Shown: positions 1 to 8,721 of the stretch, piece after piece
How the letters are laid out: each line of letters begins with the position of its first letter
Position numbering within the stretch: the stretch's first letter is position 1
From: Phaeocystidibacter sp965659415
GTDB taxonomy: Bacteria > Bacteroidota > Bacteroidia > Flavobacteriales > Schleiferiaceae
Length of the DNA stretch: 64,000 nucleotides
Reading direction: 5' to 3'
NCBI GenBank assembly: GCA_965659415.1
Contig: CBFHVA010000014.1
Span: 1-64,000 of the forward strand
Notes under the pieces: generated by a model
Databases searched by the model: none
What the model was told of the DNA's origin: nothing
Seen by the model: only the letters and a program-made list of their open reading frames with translations
Made by a program: the position numbers and the translations under genes

Positions 1-25
1 TGTGCATGGGTTATTGGATTATCAG

Positions 26-57
26 ATTGTCGGATTGTCGGATTGTCGGATTCTCCG
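26..57. repeat. 8-bp tandem repeat, three copies plus a degenerate fourth
   Basis: The unit ATTGTCGG occurs three times head to tail at 26-33, 34-41 and 42-49, followed by a related ATTCTCCG at 50-57. It lies just 3' of the minus-strand peptidase E stop codon. No function is evident; it could be a slippage-prone microsatellite whose copy number varies between strains. Confidence 0.75.
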
Positions 58-64
58 ATGGAAT

Positions 65-772
65 TTAGTCAATTACAAGAAGATCACTCCAATCGCCTGG
101 TGCTCTTTCAGTGGGGTCTTCGCCTTTTTTGAATACACGTGCATTGAGTGGCCCCTTTAGTTCGAGTCGATCTCCTTCACATCGGAGCCAAGACCCTTCA
201 CGCAGTCCGATTACAGGCTGATCGTTGAAATGGTGGAATTCGTTAATCCTAGTTTCACGCGTTTCTCCCATGTGTGTGCTGGATGGATCTGGATCAAGAT
301 AATGCGGATTGATATTAAAAGGTACCAATTGAAGTGCATCGAAGCTCGGTGGATAAACGATGGGCATATCGTTCGTGGTGCGAACGGTAAGTCCTGTTAA
401 ATTGCTTCCTGCACTGGAACCCATATAATGCAATCCATTTTTGACCGCCTCCCGTAGAGGGTTCATAAGGTTAAGTTCATAAAGCGTTTTCACTAGAACG
501 AAAGTATTACCTCCACCGGTGAATACCCCATCAGCCTCTTTTAGTGCCTGCTCAAGATTGTCATGTGTATGGAGTCCGGTCATGTTGAAGCCCCATTGAA
601 GAAACCGTTCTGTAGCGAGTGCTGTGTAAGCATCCCAACTCATTCCGCCTGGTCGCGCGTAGGGAATAAAGAGAATGTTCTTTCCTTGAAAAAATGATTT
701 CACTTCGTCTTCCAGATAAGACAAGTAGGGCTTACCGTGAATGGAAGAGGTGGATACGATGAGTAGGTTCAT
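65..772 (-). CDS. pepE: Peptidase E (alpha-aspartyl dipeptidase), family S51
   Basis: Cytoplasmic serine peptidase predicted to cleave Asp-Xaa dipeptides. The 235-residue length matches the family. The nucleophile elbow GSSAGSN places the catalytic serine at residue 120, the same number as in E. coli PepE, and a conserved NPHYLDP segment around residue 155 supplies the expected histidine. The glycine-rich TGGGNT loop near residue 85 is also typical. No signal peptide is seen. The next minus-strand gene upstream ends 21 nt before this start, so the two may be co-transcribed. Family assignment is confident; the substrate is inferred from the family. Confidence 0.9.
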   Translation of the reverse strand: MNLLIVSTSSIHGKPYLSYLEDEVKSFFQGKNILFIPYARPGGMSWDAYTALATERFLQWGFNMTGLHTHDNLEQALKEADGVFTGGGNTFVLVKTLYELNLMNPLREAVKNGLHYMGSSAGSNLTGLTVRTTNDMPIVYPPSFDALQLVPFNINPHYLDPDPSSTHMGETRETRINEFHHFNDQPVIGLREGSWLRCEGDRLELKGPLNARVFKKGEDPTERAPGDWSDLLVID

Positions 773-793
773 AAAAAATTGATACTGTTACTT

Positions 794-2119
794 CTATCTT
801 GTTTCCAACAACGCCGTCCAAACTTGTAGCTTCCCTTCCCTGAATTCAGTCCAGATTGGACGAACCATGCCGTTGTAGCTCGAAATGTTATTATAGTCTC
901 CGAAAAAGACGAATGACAAAGGTTTGAAACTTTCGGCATTCACACGCTCTTCGGTCCATGTGTTTCCGCCATCGATAGACGTGGCTACATAAACATCGGT
1001 ATGATCGTCTTCATGCGCTCTTCGGTCGTAGTACACCACATGCAAATTTCCCGAAATTGGGTCCACGCTTAACCACGGCAAAAATTGGTCAGCTTCCGTT
1101 TCGTCTTGGTTTATTCGAATGGGTGGAGTCCAGGTGCTCCCAGTGTCCACACTATAAGCCAAGAAAATATCTTCGTTATCGTTTCGAGAATCGGACCAAC
1201 ACACATACACTCTTCCGTTGTATTCACCGCCTGATGCATCGGCTGCGGTAATAGGCATTCCGTTTGAGCGTTGGAGTCCTGAAATTTCGTTGGTCCATCC
1301 TCCCGGTTGGTCGCTCACCTTAATATCGCTTTCCAACCACGTTTCGCCTCCGTCCAAAGAGCGATCGAACCAGATTTCTTCATCCAGAGCCCAGGCCACG
1401 TAAACCTCGCCATTTGGACCCACTGCCGGCACCGCTCCCTCGGTGGTTTGATCGTCGTCGAGGCAATTTCCTGGCCGCTCATTTATTTGAATCGCCGGGC
1501 TCCACGTTTCTCCACTATCTGTACTCTTCGAAAAGAGGATGTTCGATTCATCTTCTTCATCCTTGCTGTCGTAATCGTCAAACTGAGTCCAAGTGCAGTA
1601 CACCGTATTGTTCGTGAGATCTACGGCAGCCCATTCCTTATCCTGATCTTTGGGATGCGCAAGCCCCATGTAGCTGCCGTCAGACCACGTATCCCCGCCG
1701 TTATCACTCCATTGACAAACTATTCGGTCCAGTATTTCTTCACTTTGCCAGTTTCTTCCAGTTGGATCGCTTAGGTGGAAGAATAGAAAACGGCCGTTAG
1801 TGTCACTAATGACTACAGGATCACCCCAAACGCCATAGGTGCTCTCGAGTTGTTGAGCTGTCCATGTCTTACCCGAATCGGTGGAGTAGTACACCTTATC
1901 CAAAATACTGCCTGCAACAATGTTCTCGGGGTCTTTTAGATTGATGGCAATGCTTGGTTCACACGGCCCCATAGGAAAGGCATTGGCCTCTGCGATGAGG
2001 ACCGCAATAGCCTCGGATTCTTCAGTATCACTCTGCACTGCGGTGGTAACTTCTTTTTGTGCTGAACACGACAAAGTGCAAATCACCGCGGCGAAAAGGA
2101 ATAAATAAGGGTACTTCAT
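794..2119 (-). CDS. Asp-box (BNR/sialidase-fold) lipoprotein
   Basis: Predicted exported lipoprotein of 441 residues with a six-bladed beta-propeller fold. The N-terminus is a lipoprotein signal peptide with lipobox LSC (cysteine near residue 18). Six Asp-boxes of the S-x-D-x-G-x-T-W type can be read, including STDSGKTW, SDNGGDTW, STDSGETW, SLDGGETW, SVDTGSTW and SIDGGNTW. Asp-boxes are shared by sialidases and by many propellers without sialidase activity. I do not see a clear FRIP motif or arginine triad, so enzyme activity is not claimed. Related proteins in Bacteroidota are often annotated as exo-alpha-sialidase. It lies directly upstream of pepE on the same strand. Confidence 0.75.
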   Translation of the reverse strand: MKYPYLFLFAAVICTLSCSAQKEVTTAVQSDTEESEAIAVLIAEANAFPMGPCEPSIAINLKDPENIVAGSILDKVYYSTDSGKTWTAQQLESTYGVWGDPVVISDTNGRFLFFHLSDPTGRNWQSEEILDRIVCQWSDNGGDTWSDGSYMGLAHPKDQDKEWAAVDLTNNTVYCTWTQFDDYDSKDEEDESNILFSKSTDSGETWSPAIQINERPGNCLDDDQTTEGAVPAVGPNGEVYVAWALDEEIWFDRSLDGGETWLESDIKVSDQPGGWTNEISGLQRSNGMPITAADASGGEYNGRVYVCWSDSRNDNEDIFLAYSVDTGSTWTPPIRINQDETEADQFLPWLSVDPISGNLHVVYYDRRAHEDDHTDVYVATSIDGGNTWTEERVNAESFKPLSFVFFGDYNNISSYNGMVRPIWTEFREGKLQVWTALLETR

Positions 2120-2200
2120 GACATAAAACTAAGTACTACATTCGAGTTTCCGTAAGAAATGTCGTTCAAAGCGCTTTCTGATTTGTGGTAACTTGCCTTC

Positions 2201-2707
2201 ATGAAGCATTGGAGCATCATGGCCTTGTGCGCAGGGCTGTTTATTTTACTTACAAGTTTCACTGCCAAACACGAGTACTACGTGAGTGTGGGGGAGATGA
2301 GTTTGAATCCACAGTCCAAGCAACTGGAGTTTGCTATTCGCGTTTTTACGGATGATTTAGAGTATGCCTTGGCAGGTGAGGGACATCGCGGAATAGATGT
2401 ACTAAATGACACAGATGCGGGCGAGGCGATCGAGAACTATTTTCTCGATCATTTTAAGATTACCAATCCTGACGGAGAGGGCGTGGTCCTCATATTTGTT
2501 GGGTACGAGGGAGATGAAGATGGACTATTCGTGTACCTTCAAACCGCTTCAAAATTTCCCATAGCCTGGGATGAGGTGGTTGTTTTTCACGATGTTTTGA
2601 TGGATTATTTCCCGGACCAAATCAATATTTTACACTACAGTGATCCTGATGATCCCGCGTCCTATCGATTTGATTTGGATGATAAAGAACAAGAGATAGA
2701 CCTGTGA
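2201..2707 (+). CDS. DUF6702 family secreted protein
   Basis: A 168-residue exported protein with an N-terminal hydrophobic signal segment ending near TSFTAKHE. The body is acidic (many Glu/Asp) and resembles the DUF6702 family of Bacteroidota, which has no established function. Its stop codon is one base before the start of a HupE/UreJ-like membrane protein, so the pair is almost certainly co-translated. DUF6702 genes commonly accompany HupE-like permeases and M1 peptidases, and the same order is seen here. A role in metal handling would be inference from the neighbour only. Confidence 0.75.
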   Translation: MKHWSIMALCAGLFILLTSFTAKHEYYVSVGEMSLNPQSKQLEFAIRVFTDDLEYALAGEGHRGIDVLNDTDAGEAIENYFLDHFKITNPDGEGVVLIFVGYEGDEDGLFVYLQTASKFPIAWDEVVVFHDVLMDYFPDQINILHYSDPDDPASYRFDLDDKEQEIDL

Positions 2708-2708
2708 T

Positions 2709-3284
2709 ATGAGACGATTTGAAATCAACTTTAATTTGGGATTTGAGCACATCACCACTTTCGATGGACTCGATCACATATTGTTTCTCTTGGCCCTGAC
2801 GGCTATTTTTCAGTTTAAGCATTGGGGAAGAGTGCTGGGTGTTGTTACTGCCTTTACGGTAGGGCACACGCTTACGCTTGTTCTTGCCAATACGAATGCG
2901 ATTGCTGTAAATAGTGATGTGGTGGAGTTTCTCATCCCTGTGACCATTATGGTAACCGGTATAGCCAATCTTCTCAAATCAGGACAAAACCCCAAGAACA
3001 ATTCCCGCTTTTTCTTAGCTGGAATTTTTGGCCTGATTCACGGTCTCGGTTTCTTCCGATCTTTTCGCATGCTTACAGTTGGAGATGAAAACGGCTGGAG
3101 CAGTCTGCTGCCCTTTGCGCTCGGAGTAGAGTTGGGGCAATTGCTTGTCGTTTTTTTAATTCTGCTTATTACCGCTATTCTTTATAATTTCATGCGCCTC
3201 AAAACGAAAGAGTGGAACCTTTTTGCTTCCGGAATCGTTTGTGGAGTGGCTGGATATCTGATGATTCAGACCTGGCCTTGGTAA
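2709..3284 (+). CDS. HupE/UreJ family membrane protein
   Basis: A 191-residue integral membrane protein with about five or six transmembrane segments. HupE/UreJ proteins are putative nickel or cobalt permeases associated in some bacteria with hydrogenase or urease. Typical features are visible: an early FDGLDHILF segment with the conserved Asp-His, a conserved FTVGHTLTL segment, a glycine-rich LIHGLGF helix and a VELGQ helix. No urease or hydrogenase genes occur in the window. In Bacteroidota this stand-alone subgroup usually follows DUF6702, as here, and its substrate is unknown. Confidence 0.8.
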   Translation: MRRFEINFNLGFEHITTFDGLDHILFLLALTAIFQFKHWGRVLGVVTAFTVGHTLTLVLANTNAIAVNSDVVEFLIPVTIMVTGIANLLKSGQNPKNNSRFFLAGIFGLIHGLGFFRSFRMLTVGDENGWSSLLPFALGVELGQLLVVFLILLITAILYNFMRLKTKEWNLFASGIVCGVAGYLMIQTWPW

Positions 3285-3305
3285 AACGCTTATTATCTAT
3301 CGTAC

Positions 3306-5603
3306 ATGATTAGTAAAAGAGTCCTCATTGGAATACTTTCAATGAGTTTGTCGTATGCCTATGCACAGGAGAATATGAATCAGAGCGCCTTTCGTCAATT
3401 AGGGCAAGAATTACCCACACCAAATGTGTATCGAACGGGAGCAGGAGCACCCGGTCATGAGTACTATCAGCAAAAGGCTGATTACGATATGCAAATCCAT
3501 CTCGACGATGAAAATCAACGGATCGACGGAGAGGAAACCATTACCTATACCAATAATTCACCAGATCCATTAGAGTATTTGTGGTTACAGCTCGATCAAA
3601 ACATGCGTGCACCCTCAAGCATGACCCAACTAAAGAAGCGAAGCCGTCTTTCAGAGAACAGCACACTCGACGATGTGGAGGACTTGTTTTGGGATTTCCC
3701 AGGTGGTTTTCACATTGAAGAGGTGAAGCGAGGGAATACGGACCTAAACTACACCATCGTATACACCATGATGCGCATTAATCTCCCTGAACCGCTGGAG
3801 AGCGGCGAGTCGTATTCCTTCTCAATTAAGTGGTGGTATAATATCAACGACCGAATGCAAATTGGAGGTCGTTCTGGTTACGAGTACTTTGAAGAAGAGG
3901 ATAATTACCTCTATACGATCGCCCAATTCTTCCCGCGCATGGCGGTATACAATGATGTGGATGGCTGGCAGAACAAGCAGTTTTTGGGAAGCGGTGAATT
4001 TACGCTGCCATTTGGCGATTATAAGGTGGCATTAACGGTTCCTGCCGATCATGTGGTTGGAGCCACAGGTACATTGCAGAATGCGTCAAGTGTTCTTACG
4101 AGTGCCCAGAGGAATCGTTTGCGCGATGCGAGTCGGAATTTGGACGAACCTACCATGATTGTAACTCCTGAAGAGGCCTTGGAAAATGAAGGCGAAAAAG
4201 CGGAGGGAGAGAAAACTTGGGTATTCCAGGCTGAGAATGTGCGCGATTTCGCCTTTGCTTCTAGTCGCAAGTTTATCTGGGATGCCATGGGAGTTGATAT
4301 CAATGGACATACCGTGATGGCGATGAGTTATTATCCCAAAGAAGGCAATCCACTTTGGGAGCAATACAGCACCAGAGCCGTTGCACATACTCTTCGAGTT
4401 TACAGTAAATTCACCATTGACTATCCGTATGAAAAGGCGATTAGCGTACATACCAATCGCATCGGAATGGAGTACCCGATGATTTGCTTCAATGGAGGCA
4501 GACCTGAACCCGATGGCACGTATTCGGCAGCAACAAAGCATGGACTCATCAGCGTGATTATCCATGAGGTAGGTCATAATTTCTTCCCGATGATTGTGAA
4601 TAGCGATGAGCGTCAATGGACATGGATGGATGAAGGTTTGAACACCTTTGTTCAATATCTCGCTGAGCAAGAATGGGATAGAGAGTATCCCTCGAGAAGA
4701 GGACCGGCATATAAGATTGTGCCCTACATGTCATCACCCAATGAAGATCAAATGCCAATCATGACAAATTCTGAAAGCATACTTCAGTTTGGGAATAACG
4801 CATATGGCAAACCGGCAACTGCACTGAATATTCTTAGAGAAACCGTTCTCGGCCGAGAGAATTTCGACTATGCCTTTAAGGTGTATGCAGAGCGATGGGC
4901 GTTCCGTCATCCTACTCCAGCTGATTTCTTCCGGACGATGGAAGACGCCTCTGCCGTTGATTTGGATTGGTTCTGGAGAGGGTGGTTCTATACCACCAAC
5001 CACGTGGACATCGCAATGAAGGAAGTTGAAATCATCGAACTGAATTCTCTTCAGCCCATGCAAGAAGCCGAATTGGATAGCTTGCGTGACCAACGGGAGA
5101 GAGTGCACATTGGATACACACGGAATGATGAGGAGATCGAATCTACCGTTGTGGAGTCGGATGAAGCCGCCCGTGATTTCTATAATGAATACAACCCCTA
5201 TCAGGCGGATAGAGAAAGGGCAGATTTATATGAGGCCTACGTAGCGGATCTTCCGGAGCGTCAACGTGAATTGCTGGAAGCGGGTTATCAGTTCGCGCAA
5301 ATCACGTTTGAGAATAAAGGTGGACTTATCATGCCTATTATTCTCAAAGTTGACTTTGCTGATGGTTCGGATTCAACCATTCGCATTCCGGCGGAAATCT
5401 GGTTGAAGAGCGAGATGGAGGTAACTAAAGTATTCCCGTTCGAGAAAGAAGTGGTGAGCATTGAGCTTGATCCGTTTCTGGAGACTGCTGATACCGATAG
5501 AAACAACAACTATTGGCCAGCAAGAAGAGAGCCATCCCGGTTTGAACTCTTTCAAAGACGTCAACGCCAGCAATCGCCGAACACCATGCAACAATCTCGT
5601 TAG
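3306..5603 (+). CDS. M1 family zinc metallopeptidase, secreted
   Basis: A 765-residue exported peptidase. A signal peptide spans about residues 1-20 (ending AYAQ). The zinc site is HEVGH starting at residue 420, followed by the downstream glutamate in WMDEGLN, giving the gluzincin HExxH-x18-E pattern. The usual GxMEN exopeptidase motif is represented by GMEYPM, a variant frequent in this secreted Bacteroidota subgroup. The C-terminal part carries a charged helical region followed by a beta-rich domain and a Gln/Arg-rich tail. It starts 21 nt after the HupE gene and is followed by a strong bidirectional terminator, so it is the last gene of the DUF6702-HupE-M1 unit. Confidence 0.88.
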   Translation: MISKRVLIGILSMSLSYAYAQENMNQSAFRQLGQELPTPNVYRTGAGAPGHEYYQQKADYDMQIHLDDENQRIDGEETITYTNNSPDPLEYLWLQLDQNMRAPSSMTQLKKRSRLSENSTLDDVEDLFWDFPGGFHIEEVKRGNTDLNYTIVYTMMRINLPEPLESGESYSFSIKWWYNINDRMQIGGRSGYEYFEEEDNYLYTIAQFFPRMAVYNDVDGWQNKQFLGSGEFTLPFGDYKVALTVPADHVVGATGTLQNASSVLTSAQRNRLRDASRNLDEPTMIVTPEEALENEGEKAEGEKTWVFQAENVRDFAFASSRKFIWDAMGVDINGHTVMAMSYYPKEGNPLWEQYSTRAVAHTLRVYSKFTIDYPYEKAISVHTNRIGMEYPMICFNGGRPEPDGTYSAATKHGLISVIIHEVGHNFFPMIVNSDERQWTWMDEGLNTFVQYLAEQEWDREYPSRRGPAYKIVPYMSSPNEDQMPIMTNSESILQFGNNAYGKPATALNILRETVLGRENFDYAFKVYAERWAFRHPTPADFFRTMEDASAVDLDWFWRGWFYTTNHVDIAMKEVEIIELNSLQPMQEAELDSLRDQRERVHIGYTRNDEEIESTVVESDEAARDFYNEYNPYQADRERADLYEAYVADLPERQRELLEAGYQFAQITFENKGGLIMPIILKVDFADGSDSTIRIPAEIWLKSEMEVTKVFPFEKEVVSIELDPFLETADTDRNNNYWPARREPSRFELFQRRQRQQSPNTMQQSR

Positions 5604-5620
5604 TCTTAGTTGCTAAATGC

Positions 5621-5657
5621 AAAAGCCCCTTCTATGTTGGAGTAGAAGGGGCTTTTT
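5621..5657. terminator. Bidirectional intrinsic terminator
   Basis: AAAAGCCCCTTCTA pairs with TAGAAGGGGCTTTT around a short loop, with an A-run on the left and a T-run on the right, so it works on either strand. It separates the plus-strand M1 peptidase from the convergent DUF2911 gene. Confidence 0.9.
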
Positions 5658-5679
5658 GTTTTTAGGTATTTCGGATAGA

Positions 5680-6207
5680 TTATCCTTCCGATATAGGAAT
5701 GACCACTGCAGTTGTATCCCACATGATAGTAATTACCTGGTCCTCCGTTTCGCTCTCGGCAGAAATCGTGAAAGCCTCATAGCTTGTAGGACTACTCGTC
5801 ACGGGTACGGCGATTCGTGCTACATCATTCGCTTCAGAATAACGATAGGCTCCCCATTCGTTGATGCGACTGCTGAAAATAAGTGTCCACTCATCTTCAC
5901 CAGGAATGGCATACAGATTATAAGATCCCGCAGGAACTATGGTGCCTGCAAAGTTAATATCAGCGGTAAGCGTGATAAGGACTGCTTCATTAGCCCCCAA
6001 GCGCCATACTTCACCGTAAGGGACCAGATTTCCGAAAATTTCTCGGTCCTTCTTGTGCGGTCTACTGTAAACGATGGCAAGTTGAGCATCTCCCACATTT
6101 GCTCGAGTCATGTACATGGGGCTTGGTTTTGGTTGTAGCGCCTCTTGAGCATTCATGCCGAAGGAGGAAGCAACTACCAAAAAGGCTAGGGTAAGTAGCT
6201 TTTTCAT
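5680..6207 (-). CDS. DUF2911 domain protein, secreted
   Basis: A 175-residue protein with a signal peptide (residues 1-20, ending NAQEA) followed by the DUF2911 domain. Diagnostic stretches are the early ARAxVGDAQL-like segment (here RANVGDAQLAIVYSRPHKK), VPYGEVWRLGANEA, and a central beta-sandwich region. DUF2911 proteins are widespread in Bacteroidota and have no assigned biochemical role. It is the last gene of a long minus-strand run and is followed by the terminator at 5621-5657. Confidence 0.85.
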   Translation of the reverse strand: MKKLLTLAFLVVASSFGMNAQEALQPKPSPMYMTRANVGDAQLAIVYSRPHKKDREIFGNLVPYGEVWRLGANEAVLITLTADINFAGTIVPAGSYNLYAIPGEDEWTLIFSSRINEWGAYRYSEANDVARIAVPVTSSPTSYEAFTISAESETEDQVITIMWDTTAVVIPISEG

Positions 6208-6262
6208 CTTTGAAGGAATTTGATTAATTCCCTAAAGATAATCAGTTGAGTCCAAAATGATG

Positions 6263-6535
6263 TTAAAACGCTGACCCTGAATTCAGGCTGATGTAATAAA
6301 GAGAAGTAACCGCAAACGAGAATAGGAGATACGCAAACATGAGCGCGCCATAGCTCCAATTCTTAGTTCTTCGCGTGAGGTATATGCCAATGGCAAGCAG
6401 CCCAATTCGAGTGGTGATGTAAAGCGGTAACAACTTGCCGTGTTTATCGAACATGCTAATGGCGTACACGGATTGCCACGCGATATCTGCGAGTAAAAGA
6501 AGGACGAAAAAGAGCAAGTTCTGGTATTTCTTCAT
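6263..6535 (-). CDS. Small membrane protein, unrecognised
   Basis: A 90-residue protein with three predicted transmembrane helices (about residues 7-25, 36-53 and 63-82) separated by short loops rich in Lys/Arg (HGKLLP, TRRTKNW). I do not recognise a family. It begins 4 nt after the stop codon of the upstream lipoprotein gene, which supports translation as part of the same operon. Confidence 0.65.
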   Translation of the reverse strand: MKKYQNLLFFVLLLLADIAWQSVYAISMFDKHGKLLPLYITTRIGLLAIGIYLTRRTKNWSYGALMFAYLLFSFAVTSLYYISLNSGSAF

Positions 6536-6539
6536 GGCC

Positions 6540-7061
6540 TCAGGTTTGGGGAGTTGGTGTTGTACTTCCCACTTTTACGAGTTGGAGAGTGATGTTCTTA
6601 TTAGAAGACTCGAGTGGTTTGATAAAGAGCGTGTCATATTTAATGGTGTATCGACGTTTGACGATCTCACCCCAGTCGTTAGGGTTGGAGTGGGCTATTC
6701 GATGGTGGACTACCACGCCTTGCGAGCCGTTAGGTTCGGCGTCCTCTTCTATGGTGTACTCAGCTAAATAGTGATATGTTCCCGTGAGGTACTTGAGGTT
6801 TTCAAGCGATTGGTCGGGATTGAAATTGTCGATTTCAAGATCGGTCTTCTCGTAGCCTGTGTAGCTGAGGTGCAAGGCCATGTGACCATCTGGGTTGTAC
6901 ATGATATAACCTTGCATGCCTCCTGCATAGGGAGCTCGATTTCCCGTCGAGTCTTCTTCCCACATAGCCGACAATTCCCAAGTACCTTCTAATGGGTGGG
7001 ACTGGTGTGATTGGCAGGCACCTAGAATGAATAGTAGAATGATTATCGAATATCTTCCCAT
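6540..7061 (-). CDS. Lipocalin-like lipoprotein
   Basis: A 173-residue protein with a lipoprotein signal peptide (lipobox LGAC, cysteine at about residue 16). The mature part begins HPLEGTWELSAM and continues with GxxGYxxYNPDGHMALHLS, which resembles the lipocalin-like domain found in many small Bacteroidota proteins. Lipocalin-like proteins bind small hydrophobic ligands, but no ligand can be read from sequence. Its start lies inside the end of the upstream DUF192 gene (19-nt overlap), so the two are translationally coupled. Confidence 0.65.
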   Translation of the reverse strand: MGRYSIIILLFILGACQSHQSHPLEGTWELSAMWEEDSTGNRAPYAGGMQGYIMYNPDGHMALHLSYTGYEKTDLEIDNFNPDQSLENLKYLTGTYHYLAEYTIEEDAEPNGSQGVVVHHRIAHSNPNDWGEIVKRRYTIKYDTLFIKPLESSNKNITLQLVKVGSTTPTPQT

Positions 7062-7582
7062 AGAAGTTTTGATCCCTTCTCAATTCCCCTTGACATACTC
7101 ATTCCTCCAGGGAGCTCTAGTACGTGAGATGCATTTCCTTCCGAGGGCAGCGACGTGTTGTTTAATGGCTGTGCGTTGTGGACAATGGACACCACTTCCA
7201 AGTTGTCGTTCAGGTAAAGGATGTCCAAGGGTACATAGGTGTTTTTCATCCAAAAGGATTGAGGCTGCTCCACACGCATGAAGAACAACATACCGTACTG
7301 TGCAGGTGAGAAAGACTTCCGATACATCATGCCGTATTGGATCTCTTCTTGCGTTTCTGCTAATTCTATTGGGAGCGAGAGTAGCGTATCTCCACCATCT
7401 GAAGTCAACATCCAAAGATTGCCTTCGTGCTGAAATTGAGGTTCAATGTTCCTGGCGGAAACGGGAGGCTGTGTTCGGTTTGTTGGACTCGACTTACCTC
7501 CGAACAGGTCGAATTGGAGCAAGATAAAGAGTACCATCGCTGCCAGAATTACGAATACACCAATCTTACGTGCAAATCTCAT
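7043..7582 (-). CDS. DUF192 domain protein, membrane-anchored
   Basis: A 179-residue protein with one N-terminal transmembrane segment (about residues 8-25), a short low-complexity linker and a C-terminal DUF192 domain. The hallmark motifs are present: IELAETQEEIQYGMMYRKS, GMLFFM, SFWMKNTYVPLDILYL and VLELPGG. DUF192 proteins are small beta-barrels of uncertain function. It starts 1 nt from the stop of lgt and overlaps the following lipoprotein gene, placing it in an envelope-biogenesis context. Confidence 0.85.
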   Translation of the reverse strand: MRFARKIGVFVILAAMVLFILLQFDLFGGKSSPTNRTQPPVSARNIEPQFQHEGNLWMLTSDGGDTLLSLPIELAETQEEIQYGMMYRKSFSPAQYGMLFFMRVEQPQSFWMKNTYVPLDILYLNDNLEVVSIVHNAQPLNNTSLPSEGNASHVLELPGGMSMSRGIEKGSKLLWEDIR

Positions 7583-7583
7583 A

Positions 7584-8717
7584 TCAGTCTTTTTTAGTGC
7601 TTACACCTTTGGGTTTAATAACCGTATTTCCGCCGAACATGTAGTAAAGTCCGATGATAACTAGCGGTATTGAAAGTTGCTGACCTCGATTTAACGCCAT
7701 GTCCACTTCAAATGCAGATTGATTGGCTTTAAGATATTCAATGAAGAATCGGAAGGCAAAGATGAGCACCAAGAAAGCACCAAATATGAAGCCATTGCGG
7801 TAGCGCAGATTTTCATTGAGGAACAGTGTTCTAAGAATGATCCAAATGAGGAGATATCCCAAAGCTTCAAAAATTTGAGTAGGCCATCTTGGGATTCCGA
7901 GTATAGGCATCTCCACCTGTCCGGTCGCAGGATTAATAGAAGCCCTTGCGTCCGATAATACGACAGCGTTGCGCTTATCTCTTCTTTGAGAATTTAAACT
8001 ACCACTGATATTGCTCTCTGCAATGCGAAGCGCTCTAGCCTGTTTTGCTGGAGCATCAAGCGCCTCGGAGAATGTCAATTGAAGCGTATAAACGGGGTAG
8101 GTTAAGCTATCGGTATCGACTTTCTCACCGGTGGGTTTCAATTCTACATGGGATATGTCATTTCCGTAGTAGCGATAAATGTGTTCATCAATGTTTTCAA
8201 CAAATACCGTTTCAACGGGTGAATTCGCAATTTCCCCATAAATTTCACTATTGGTCCAATTCCCCAATCGAATGAAGCAACCCGCCAGGGCCACGGTAAT
8301 TACCAATCGGTCAAGTGCCCATAGACTCCGACGGTAATCGGACACCCCATCGAAATAAGGAGTGAGCTTTTTGCCAAAGAAGTACATAGCAATTATAAGG
8401 GCTACAGCGGCACCGTGACTGGCCAATCCGCCTTTCCATACTTTTAATATTTCTCCTAGATGCTGACTGTAGTAATCCCAATCGTAGAAGAACACGTGGC
8501 CCAATCGAGCTCCAATGATGGTTCCGGCTACGGAGAATACCAGCATCTGGTCCAAGACCTTATCTGGAATGCCCTCTTGCTTGAAATAGCGCAACATGAT
8601 TCGGAATCCCAAAATGAAACCAAGTGCAAACAACAGGCTGTACCACCTCAGTTCAAGTTCACCAAATAGGGATAAGCCCCTGGGGAAATCCCATGTGATT
8701 GTAAGAATATTCATCAT
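7584..8717 (-). CDS. lgt: Prolipoprotein diacylglyceryl transferase
   Basis: Inner-membrane enzyme that transfers the diacylglyceryl group of phosphatidylglycerol to the lipobox cysteine of prolipoproteins, the first step of lipoprotein maturation. Signature segments are GARLGHVFFYD, GGLASHGA, IRLGNWTNSEIYG and PRWPTQIFEAL, matching the catalytic His and Arg regions of the family. At 377 residues it is about 90 longer than E. coli Lgt. The extra sequence lies between GNWTNSEIYG and the PRWPTQ segment and is predicted to be periplasmic; such an insert is usual in Bacteroidota. Many predicted lipoproteins in this window would be its substrates. Confidence 0.93.
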   Translation of the reverse strand: MMNILTITWDFPRGLSLFGELELRWYSLLFALGFILGFRIMLRYFKQEGIPDKVLDQMLVFSVAGTIIGARLGHVFFYDWDYYSQHLGEILKVWKGGLASHGAAVALIIAMYFFGKKLTPYFDGVSDYRRSLWALDRLVITVALAGCFIRLGNWTNSEIYGEIANSPVETVFVENIDEHIYRYYGNDISHVELKPTGEKVDTDSLTYPVYTLQLTFSEALDAPAKQARALRIAESNISGSLNSQRRDKRNAVVLSDARASINPATGQVEMPILGIPRWPTQIFEALGYLLIWIILRTLFLNENLRYRNGFIFGAFLVLIFAFRFFIEYLKANQSAFEVDMALNRGQQLSIPLVIIGLYYMFGGNTVIKPKGVSTKKD

Positions 8718-8721
8718 CGTC

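Noticed and set aside
4086..4670. 194-codon minus-strand frame inside the M1 peptidase gene
   Set aside because: It lies wholly inside a well-supported zinc peptidase including its HEVGH motif, and its translation has no domain or signal.
5617..6138. 173-codon plus-strand frame opposite the DUF2911 gene
   Set aside because: It starts within the terminator hairpin and is the complement of a clear DUF2911 domain protein.
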